The position numbers were made by a program, and so were the translations under genes. Below the pieces are notes generated by a model, which saw only the letters and a list, made by a program, of their open reading frames with translations, ran no database searches and was not told where the DNA came from. Shown in pieces: positions 11,071 to 20,100 of a stretch of 64,000 bases of DNA (the first letter of the stretch is position 1; the number at the start of each line of letters is the position of its first letter). The stretch is from Amaranthus tricolor (taxonomy: Eukaryota; Streptophyta; Magnoliopsida; Caryophyllales; Amaranthaceae): contig NC_080056.1 of the NCBI RefSeq assembly GCF_026212465.1, forward strand, positions 12,174,075 to 12,238,074. Reading direction: 5' to 3'.

Positions 11071-12464
11071 TTGATCAAAGTAAGAAAGAAGAAAAAAATT
11101 AATTTGGATACTACTAAGGATGATGAAAACAGTAAAAATGACTTGGGTGATAATTCTAACGAGATTAGAAATTCTAAAAATAGTCACCAATTTATAACCA
11201 AAAAAAATGAAAGAATTAAAAATTTATCTAACTCTTCCATTAATGCTACTCAAATTAGACCCCCTTTTTTCCGAAAGATTGAGAAAAGTTGATAAAAGGA
11301 TGGAAGTAGATAAAGAGTTATTGGATATTTTTAAGAAAGTAGAGATTAATCTTCCATTATTAGATGCAATTTGGCAAGTACCTCGATATGCTAGATTTTT
11401 AAAAGGCTTATGCACTAATAAAAGGAAATTAATAGGTAACGTAAGAATTATATGTTGTGAAAATATTTTTGATGTGATTTAAAGAAAACTTCCACTAAAA
11501 CAGAAAGACTCTGTAATTTTTGCAATTCCATGTACTATACGAAATTCAATGATTGATGAGTGCATGTTAGATTTAGGATCATCAATTAATGTCATGCCTA
11601 AGTCTATATACACCTCTTTAGATCTCAGACCTTTACAACCTACTGGAATTACAGTTCAATTAGTTGATTGGTCTGTTGTTTATCCTGAAGGTGTAATTGA
11701 AGATGTGTTAGTTAAAGTTAAAGATTTGGTGTTTCTAGCAGATTTTTATGTACTTAAAATGGAAGAACGTTATAGTTAATTATCAAATTTCTCTCCTATG
11801 TTATTATGAAGACCTTTTATGAAAACTGTTAAAACCATAATAGATGTACACAATGTTACACTTTCTATGGAGTTTGATGGTGATAAAATATTCTTTAACA
11901 TTTATGAGGCCATGAAACACCCATATAATAATATTTCTTCTATTTGTACTATTGATGTTATTGATTCATGCATTGAGGATATAAGTGAGTATGGTTTATT
12001 GATGGTTTGTATGCATCATTATGTAATGGCTTAAAAGAGATAAATACTGATTTAATAAGTCTTTCTTGTAATGTGGATTATCATGAAAACCTTTTTTGGT
12101 TACGATCTTCAATTACTAGTACTCATACACTATTATATCAAGTTAAACAATCTGTTGAAATTTCTCCTGAGTTAGATTGGAAACCATTACCAAAGCATCT
12201 TAAATATGTTTATTTAGAGAACGGTGAAAAATTTTCTGTTATAATTGCAAATAATCTTAATGTGTCTCAAGAAGAAAGATTGTGGAATAAGGTATAATCT
12301 TGGGACATGTGGTTTCTTCTAAAGGAATAGAAGTTGATAAAGCAAAAATTAAGGTTATACAATCTTTACTTATCCATCTTGTGGAATAAGGTTTAATCGA
12401 TCTTTTTTAGGGCATGCTGGTTTTTACAGAAGATTCATTATGAATTTTTCTAAAATTGCCAAAT
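11071..12464 (+). pseudogene. pol: Ty3/gypsy protease and residual RT, with a deletion
   Basis: FKKVEINLPLLDAIWQVPRYARFLKGLC (11326-11420) and the retropepsin motif MLDLGSSINVMP (11564-11599, Asp-Leu-Gly-Ser-Ser) mark the gypsy protease region. LDWKPLPKHLKYVYL and VIIANNLNVSQEERL (12175-12280) are the usual lead-in to RT. The RT catalytic core is missing: the sequence jumps at about 12297 straight to LGHVVSSKGIEVDKAKIKVIQ and HAGFYRRF, which belong after the YxDD motif. The 13-bp string TGTGGAATAAGGT occurs just before and again within this junction region (near 12278 and 12379), so slippage or repeat-mediated deletion may have contributed. Confidence 0.75.
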
Positions 12465-12465
12465 A

Positions 12466-14785
12466 GTTCAAACTAGTGTTAGAGATACTCCACAGCAAAA
12501 TGGAGTTGTAGAGAGAAAACACAAGCACTTGCTAAAAGTAGCTAGATCTCTTTATTTTCAATCTAAAGTCCCCATAGAATTTTAGGGTGATTGTATTCAG
12601 TGTGCTGTGCATCTAAATCAATAGAATGCCTTTGGGTGCTATAGGGAATGAAGTTCCTTTCGAAAAGTTATTTGGTAAAAGGCATAATTATCACATGATC
12701 AAACCATTTGGGTGTTTGTGTTATGCTTCTACTCAAAAGAGGATAGACAAAAATTTTCCCCAAGCGCTACGCCTTGTGTGTTTATTGGATATAACCAAAG
12801 TCAAAAGGGTTATAGACTATATAATTTCCAATTCAAATTGGTCTTTAAATTATCTCTTGGGATGTACAGTTCAAGGGAAAACATTTTCCCTTTTAATACA
12901 AAAGTCCATTTGTTACACCCTTCTTTTTACACACAGACAGTTGTAGAGAACAGATTTACAATATGCATTCATTAGAAAAAAATATTGATATATTTCAAAT
13001 TTTAGATGATAATGATAGTGTTGTGGTCACTACACATCAAACAACTGAATTACAAGGAGACTTATGTATTTAGAAGCTAAATAATTACAAGTATGTCAAT
13101 GAAAGAACTCAAAATTTGACAACAACTAATTTGAGGCATTCTAAAAGAAGGGTAAAAAAATCCTTCTTATCTTAAGGATTACAAGTGCAACAATGTTATC
13201 ACAAATCATTGGTGCAATTTAGTCAAGTATAAAGCCTTAACAAGCCAGCATCATGAAATTTCTAAAACTAATTTACAGTTTACTGAATCTAATTCATATT
13301 CTGAAGCAAGTAAAGATCCTCTATGGTAGAGGCTATGAACAAAGAGATTAAAGCTTTGAATGATAATAGAACTTGGAAAATTGTTTTATCTTCCGAAAAA
13401 CAAAAAGGCTATAAGAAGTAAATGGGTATATAAAATCAAGTTGAAGGCAAATGGTAGCTAAAAAGATATAAAATCTAGACTTCTAGTTAAAAGGTATGAT
13501 CAAAAGATAGGTATTGACTTTGATGAGACTTTTTATCCCATGGTCCAAATGACCACAATTCGGTGTATTCTCTCTATTGCGGCTAGTAAGAAGTGGTTAG
13601 TTCATTAATTAGATGTGAACAATGCATTTTTACATGGTGATTTGATGAAGAAGTGTTTATGAGAATGCCGGAAGGTAATCATAATCCAAATATTATTAAA
13701 GTATGCCTACTAAAAAAGTCTCTTTATGGGCTAAAACAAGCCTCCATACAATAGCATGCCAAACTAGTCTAAGAACTAAAGAAATTAGGATATGTTCAGT
13801 CCAAAAATGATTATTCTTTGTTTTTAAAAAGGACTATCGATCAGATCACTATTATACCTGTATATGTGGATGATATCATAGTCACAGGAAGTGATAGTTT
13901 AACAATAGACAATTTAAAAGAACATCTGCACAAAACATTTACTATTCAAGATCTTGGGCAGTTGAGCGATTGAGGTGAGCTATGTCAATAATGCTTTAGT
14001 TCTTAATCAACATAAATTTACTAAAGAATTGTTACAAGCATCTAGAGTTAATACATTTAAGAAAGCCATAACTCCTCTCCCACTCAATACGAATATCTGC
14101 TTTAGATGGTGAATTTCTTGAATTTCCTACATTGTATAGGTATTTAGTTGGAAAACTTCATTTCTTAACTAACACTTAACCAGATTTACCGTACACTGTA
14201 CAGAGTCTTAGCCAATACATGCAAACACCAAGAACGACCCATTAGACAGCTTTAATGCACACTTTGAATTATGTCCATACTATATGTGGACATGGTATAG
14301 TTCTGAAAGGTGATTCTAAACTTGTGTTACAAGCCTTTTTAGACTCTGATTGGGCTTCGTGCATTGATTCAAAGAGGTCTGTCACATGATATATATTGTT
14401 ACTTGGTAACTCTTCTATATCTTGGAAATCCAAGAAACAACATACAGTTTCTAAATCAAGTTTCGAAGTTGAGTATCAAGCTATGTCTAATACAGATTTT
14501 GAGATTACATGGGTTGTAAAACACTTACAAGAACTCAATATTTCAAATTTATAGCATGTCACATTACATTATGATAATCAATCTACAATTTATATTGCTA
14601 AAAATCCTGTGTTCCATGATAGGACGAACCATAGAGAAATTGATTGCTATTTTACTAGAGAGAAAGTTCTAGGACTTATTCAATTGTCTTATCTACCTTT
14701 TAAAACATCAACTAGTTGATATTTTGACTAGGATTCTACTATCAAGTCAATTTAAAGAGTTGTCGTCCAAACTTGGAGTGTGATA
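12466..14785 (+). pseudogene. pol: Ty1/copia integrase, RT and RNase H, 5'-truncated and heavily mutated
   Basis: It starts abruptly inside integrase at [21 protein letters not shown] (about 12487), immediately after gypsy RT sequence. The integrase C-terminal part is at 12626-12850 (PFEKLFGK, FGCLCYAST, CVFIGY). RT is at about 13320-14200: EAMNKEIKALNDNRTW, LDVNNAFLHGDL and YVDDIIVTGSDS. RNase H is at 14340-14700 (LDSDWASC-like, SWKSKKQHTVSKSS). Many stops and frame shifts occur. Gag and protease of this element are absent, so only its 3' half survives. Its purine tract and LTR follow directly. Confidence 0.82.
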
Positions 14786-14810
14786 CATAACTTCCTAGTT
14801 TGAGGGGGGA

Positions 14811-15186
14811 TGTTGAGATATGTTATCTACCTTCCAGCCATCTAAGTACTCTCAGTAATCACTCAAGCAGCAGAGATTAGTCATCAAATTAGAAGCCTTC
14901 GGTGGCCCGCAGCTAGAGCAAGCCTTGTAGTACACGTGTTGTTTATATCAACAGTTGTCGCAAGGATTAAGGAGCACTTGTTGTATTAGCATTTTCTGAT
15001 GTATTTTGTTTTTACATAGGTTTAGTTTTATAGTGTTTGTAAAGTTAGTTACAGCTTTGTTGTAAATAACTGTAGTTTGTTTAGTTCTTGTTTTTTAAAT
15101 TCCTATTTAAAGAGCAGTTTGTGCTCGTTTGTAAGTTACTTTTTCTGATTTTCAATAACAGAATTTTCTCTTTTATAATTTTCGCA
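14811..15186 (+). repeat. 3' LTR of the truncated copia element
   Basis: The purine tract TGAGGGGGGA (14801-14810) is followed by TGTTGAGATATG, a standard LTR start. The right edge is less certain; TTCGCA at 15181-15186 gives a TG...CA unit of 376 bp. No partner LTR exists in the window, so neither the edge nor a target-site duplication can be confirmed. Confidence 0.65.
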
Positions 15187-15414
15187 GTAAATTTTTTTTT
15201 CAAATCAATCAAATATTTTAGCTGAAAATATTTTCGTGGTACTCTTTACCCTCTAGTTCCTACAATTCAAACGATGCCTAAATGTTAACACAAAAGATAG
15301 GGTGAATCCGAATTCAAAACATAACGATTGAGAAGCAAGAAATACCGTAGTTCGCGCAAATTTCCAATAAGAATACGCCACGTCAAAAACGTGTCACTAC
15401 TATCAATAACTTAA
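15187..15414 (+). promoter_or_regulatory. Distal promoter segment of calreticulin, cut off by the MULE
   Basis: About 230 bp lie between the copia LTR and the MULE. No ORF. It carries an exact ER-stress element (listed separately) and, 8 bp after it, ACGTGTC. If the MULE and one copy of its target-site duplication are removed, this segment lies about 150-380 bp upstream of the calreticulin start codon, a normal place for promoter elements. Assignment to the calreticulin promoter is inference from position and motif. Confidence 0.55.
15364..15382 (+). promoter_or_regulatory. ER-stress response element (ERSE-I), CCAAT-N9-CCACG
   Basis: CCAAT at 15364-15368, exactly nine bases, then CCACG at 15378-15382. 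This matches the ERSE-I consensus bound by bZIP factors together with NF-Y in unfolded-protein-response promoters. The CCACG is part of CCACGTCA, whose complement TGACGTGG resembles the UPRE core. ER chaperone genes such as calreticulin are known targets of this response. The downstream gene here is calreticulin, which makes a chance match less likely. Confidence 0.7.
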
Positions 15415-15535
15415 GGAAAAATTACCCTGAATTATACGACTTTTCACTGATTTTCCAACAATATTAGGAACTTTCAATTAAACACAAATAATACAAAGTT
15501 TAAGATGTTTTTTTCGCTTATATACCTGACTGGTT
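15415..15535 (+). repeat. Left terminal inverted repeat of the MULE
   Basis: It pairs with the complement of 16911-17027. Shared blocks include AATTACYCTGAAT, ACTGATTTT, CAATTAA, AATAATAC and TTTAAGAT. The extent is approximate because the arms diverge inward. Confidence 0.8.
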
Positions 15536-15710
15536 TGTAACTAGTAGAAAAGGTCATTTATGACCGTTGCACATCAGATTTCATCTCCTACCTCTATTTC
15601 ATTCTTTTTTTAGATTTTTTACCTCATTTCCTCACTTTATTCTTCCATTATAATTACTTCTTTCAACTTCTCATTTTTTTATCCATTTTCATTTTCAAAG
15701 GTAAACTAAT

Positions 15711-16217
15711 TTGATGTTGAACATGTATTCTCCTTCGTCATCATCTCAATCTAGAACATCAATTGCAAAAGGAATTCTTTTATGTAAACATGGTGTTCAT
15801 GCTAAATTACAAGTAGTCAAAAAAGGAACAAGGATTTGTGAGAGGTTTTATGAATGTGCATTTTGGCCAGTTAATATATATTTTTCAATAGCTTTATTTT
15901 GTTTTATGGTAATTTTTAATTTATTTATCAATTAGAATTTCATGATTTGATTTGAAATGTAGGCATAAGATTGTAAATTTTTTAATTAGGAGAAAGATGT
16001 AGAGTATTCAAGTGGAATTTCTTCTTGTTTGAAAGATGAGAAAGCTATGTTGAATGATAAAATAATGAAATTGAAGGCCAAGAATGCAAAGTTGAAAGAA
16101 GTTGAAGCTATGTTGAAATTGAAAGTTATTGAATATGTAAATGCACAAAAAGCATTAAGTTTTGTACTTGTTGCATCATGGGTTTTAGTTGGATTGTTCT
16201 TATTTATAATAAGCTAG
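15711..16217 (+). CDS. Small GRF-type zinc-finger protein with coiled coil and C-terminal membrane segment
   Basis: Two exons, 15711-15908 and 15990-16217, join in phase 0 across an 81-bp GT-AG intron (GTAATT...TTAATTAG) to give 141 residues. Residues ~24-53 (CKHGVHAKLQVVKKG then ERFYECAF) match the GRF zinc finger: Cys/His pair, VxKxG core, RFYxC. The expected last Cys and FFxW are not seen, so the finger may be degenerate or divergent. Exon 2 encodes a Lys/Glu-rich, probably coiled-coil stretch. A hydrophobic tail (ALSFVLVASWVLVGLFLFIIS) ends the protein and looks like a tail anchor. AATAAA lies near 16269. GRF fingers in known proteins bind DNA or RNA; function here is unknown. The gene lies wholly inside MULE terminal repeats. 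Confidence 0.72.
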
Positions 16218-16910
16218 GTATAAAAATTTAATCATGTAATGAAACTTCATGTATTGAAAATTCAATGTAATAAAAAAGTGTAACAAAGTTTCTTCTTTTC
16301 AAGAATTATAGCTTCAATCTATACATGTTATAGCCAAAATGTTACCTTTACATACATAAGCATTCCTTACATACAAAAGTACTAAATTGTTTTCCAAAAT
16401 GCAATATTTGAACAAATACTCAAACTCCACAACTCATTTTTTGAATACCCCACCATACCAAAACTTCAAAGTAATTGAATCATTCACATTAGCCTAAAAA
16501 CAAGCAAAAAACACTAGATTTACATCCATGTTCAAGTAAACAAAAGTTTTCGAGTACGATCAAGCAATAATCACAGTGAATGAGAAAATGGAAAATTTGG
16601 GTTTTTAAAACCCTAATTTTTGGGATTAAAAAAAAATTTAGGGATAAATAATGCAATTGAGAAGAATAAACTAACCATGTGTTTATGTAGCCCGAGTATT
16701 GCTATCTTCTTCAATTTGTGTCTTTAAAGCTTGGGGCAGTGACTTCCTGAGTATACCAGCAATAAGTTTTGGATGTTTTGGAAGCATGAATGAGAGAGAA
16801 GAAGGAAGTTTTGGAAGTAATAAGTTGGATACTGATTTTTCTTCCTTAATTTTCTCCAAAATAAAAAAAATATTAAAATTAGCCCACCTCCAATTAGCCG
16901 GTCATAGGTA
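16218..16910. other. Non-coding 3' part of the MULE interior
   Basis: This holds the 3' UTR of the GRF gene and AT-rich sequence before the right TIR. On the minus strand a 34-codon ORF runs from an ATG at 16787 to a stop at 16683-16685 (begins MLPKHPKLIAGILRKSLPQA). I cannot assign it; it could be a first-exon relic of a divergent gene. Nothing else is recognised. Confidence 0.4.
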
Positions 16911-17027
16911 AAAAAGTATATCAGCGCAAAAAAATCTTAAATTTCGTATTATTCATGGTTAATTGAAAATTTGTATTATTATTAAAAAATCAGTAAAAAA
17001 TTATATTATTCAGAGTAATTTTTTTGC
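16911..17027 (-). repeat. Right terminal inverted repeat of the MULE
   Basis: Reverse complement of the left arm at 15415-15535 with scattered substitutions and small gaps. The 9-bp duplication ATAACTTAA follows immediately at 17028-17036. Confidence 0.8.
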
Positions 17028-17036
17028 ATAACTTAA

Positions 17037-17184
17037 AAGTGTGTAAAAAAAAAGTTACCCAGAAACACTCTTTTTTAACACTGAAATACACTCCATTTCA
17101 TTTTATATCACTCCTGGTTTTATTTATTTGGTCATTTCTGCATTTCGCACCTTCCCCACTCCCTCGCGCTCCTAAGAATTAGAT
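17037..17184 (+). promoter_or_regulatory. Calreticulin core promoter and 5' UTR
   Basis: The 148 bp between the MULE target-site duplication and the calreticulin ATG. A possible TATA element (TTATATCA, 17103-17110) lies about 80 bp before the start codon, followed by a pyrimidine-rich leader (CACCTTCCCCACTCCC), a common plant 5' UTR feature. The MULE insertion separates this core from the upstream ER-stress element. Confidence 0.5.
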
Positions 17185-20100
17185 ATGGAGATTCGGAAAC
17201 GCAACCTTTACTCAGTTTCTGTCATCCTTCTTTTCTTTTTATTCGCCCCTTCTAATGCTAAAGTTTTCTTCGAAGAGCGCTTTGAAGGTACTTTTAGCTA
17301 ATTTGTTACACTCAGTTCTTAAAGTTGGACTGTTTTTATAAGTTCATTTAATACTAAATTTGATGTTAGTTTTTCAGATCTATCGGTTATCAGATTGAGC
17401 GGAATTCAGATGGCTCTTTAGATCATGATCTGTATTGATTGAAAAGATGAAATGAGCTTGTTATTCTATTTTGTGTTTGTTTAATCGTAAAGTTTTTCAG
17501 TGTTTTAAATGACATTGAGTTAATGTTTTGGGTTTTTTTTTCTTTTTTTTTTATGTATTGTCCTTGATGAAATTGACACGGTTATGTGTGGATCTGTATG
17601 TGGTGTTTCACCTATTTTGTTTCATTGCTTAAATTTAGACTTTCAAAGTGGATTTGTGAATAATGTTTTTATTGAATTGTTTTCACATTGATTTTTGTTG
17701 ATTATGCTTATTTAGATCTTTTTCCTAGTCGATTACGCGACACTTGTGATAATGTGATCACTAGATTTCTCAACGATTTCGAAATGTTTAAAGGAATCGT
17801 TTGTGTTGTCTGTTGTGCGTCAGCGTTAGCAAGGTCGATGAACAACAATGAAACAACAAGAAATTCAATGCAAACAATAAGAAAATGACACAAGAAATTT
17901 AACGTGGTTCACTATCAACGTGATAGCTACGTCCACCGGCACCGAGAACAAATAATTTCACTATGATCGCAAAGAATACAAGATGAATTACAATCACACT
18001 CACAAATTACAATGGCTCTCTTGTGATCTCTCTTAATTTGTGAATCATGAATCCCTAGTGCTAACAAGAGGGTGTATTTATAATAGAACCAACTTGAAAG
18101 ACAGTTTTAGGGACTAAGTAACCACAAATAACCGACCACAAATAAAGGTAATCGTCCCAAAAGACGTTTCCCGTGAAAAGAAACCGCATTTACGCGACCC
18201 GTGTAAAACTACGCGAGCCGCAAAGTGGAAACAGACCTAGCTCCGCGCCCCGCGGACTTGATCAGAACATTCTCCGCGCCCCGCGGAGGTCCCTCTGATC
18301 CGTACTCATCTTCTTCCAATGGTGCTAGCACGTTTGAGTCACCATAAACAACAATCTCTACCTTGACGAAAACTCGTATTCAGCAAACGATCTCATCAAC
18401 ATACAGTGAACATATCTCAAGCCAAAACCCGATGTAAAGCTCATGCATAAGCCGTACATCCCGATAAATCTTCAACCAAGATTCATCTCGACAAGTCTCC
18501 AACCAAGACCTATCACCTACTTGTCACCAAGTATAACAACTCATAATGCTCCACCTGCATCACAAGCCCCGGGCAAGCTCCACCTTAAGGCCAACATGCC
18601 TACAACAGGAGCTCCCCAACACCGCCCCTAAGGGCCTACTACATCACATAGTAATCAATATTTAGCAAGTCTAAGCAATGTTTAAACTTACTAAATGGAA
18701 TAGACTTAGTAAAGAAATCAGCTGGGTGGTCAGCGGTCCCGATCTTCTTTACCTTTACCCTCTTGTCAGTACACAAGAAATGATACTTGACATCAATGTG
18801 CTTCGTCCGATCATGGTGTACTTGGTCTTTAGCTAAGCAAATGACACTTAGACTATCACGATACACCGTAGCAAAATCCTGTGCGATACCCAGTTCACCT
18901 ACAAGGCCTTTGAGCCATATAGACTCCTTAGCTGCAGAAATTAAAGCCATGTACTCAGCTTTAGTAGTAGAAAACGTAACCGAAGACTGCAATGTAGACT
19001 TCCAACTAACCATAGAACCACCCAATGTAAACACATACCCGGTCACCGACCTCCTGGTATCCACATCAGCTGCATAATCAGAATCACTATATCCAATTAC
19101 CAAACACTCCTTACCATTTGCATACACAAGACCAATATCAGCTGTCCCTCTCAAATAGCGAAAAATCCTTTTCACCCCCTGCCAGTGCTCTCTCCCAGGT
19201 CGAGCCATGAACCTACTCACAACACTGACTGCGTGCGCAATATCCGGTCTAGTTTAGACCATAGCATACATCAAAAAGCCAACAGCATTGGCATAAGGAA
19301 CTCTAGACATATACGCCAACTCCTCCTCAGTTTGAGGTGACATGGACAAAGACAATTTGCAGCTCATAGATGTTGGTGTACTTATAGGCTTCGATTTTTC
19401 CATCCCAAAACGAGACAAAATCCTTTCGATGTAACTTTTCTGAGTCAAGAAAAGCTTACCTATAGCCCGATCCCTATAGATCTTCATACCCAAAATCTTC
19501 TTAGCTGGACCCAAATCTTTCATGTCAAATTCCGAGTTAAGCAACTCTTTAAGTCTAGCAATATTCGATTTATTCTTTGTGGCAACAAGCATGTCATCAA
19601 CATATAACAACAAATAAATCATGGAACCGTCATTCTGCTTACAATGATACACACAACAATCATACGAGTTCCTATCAAAACCATGCGAAACCATAAAAGA
19701 ATCAAACCTCTCGTACCACTGCCGAGGGGATTGCTTAAGTCCATACAATGACTTTAGCAATCTGCATGCATAGTGCTCTTTCCCTAGAATCTCGAATCCC
19801 TCGGGCTGCTTCATCAAAATCTCCTCCTCCAAATCGCCATGAAGGAAAGTCGTCTTAACATCCAGCTACTCCAGCTCAAGGTCATAATGTGCTAAAATTG
19901 ACAATAGCACACGAATAGAAGTATGTCGAACCACTGGTGAGAATATCTCCACAAAGTCGACCCCTTCTACCTGATTGAATCCTTTTACAACTAGCCTAGC
20001 CTTAAAACGAACTTTCTCAGATTCAGATGACCCTTCTTTCTTCTTAAAGATCCACTTACACCTTACAAGCTTTCTCCCCTCTAGTACCTTCACAAGTTCC

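Larger units (their letters stand above)
15415..17027. mobile_element. Non-autonomous Mutator-like element (MULE) with 9-bp TSD
   Basis: A 1,613-bp unit begins GGAAAAATTACCCTGAAT and ends with the complement of GCAAAAAAATTACTCTGAAT. Long imperfect terminal inverted repeats cover about 15415-15535 and 16911-17027. Perfect 9-bp direct repeats ATAACTTAA flank it at 15406-15414 and 17028-17036. Long TIRs plus a 9-bp duplication are the hallmark of Mutator-like elements. No MULE transposase is present. The cargo is a spliced GRF zinc-finger gene (15711-16217). The insertion lies 148 bp upstream of the calreticulin start codon. Confidence 0.88.

Noticed and set aside
9686..15186. A functional hybrid gypsy-copia retrotransposon
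   Set aside because: RT core deleted, many stops, only one LTR. A nested insertion with deletion is simpler.
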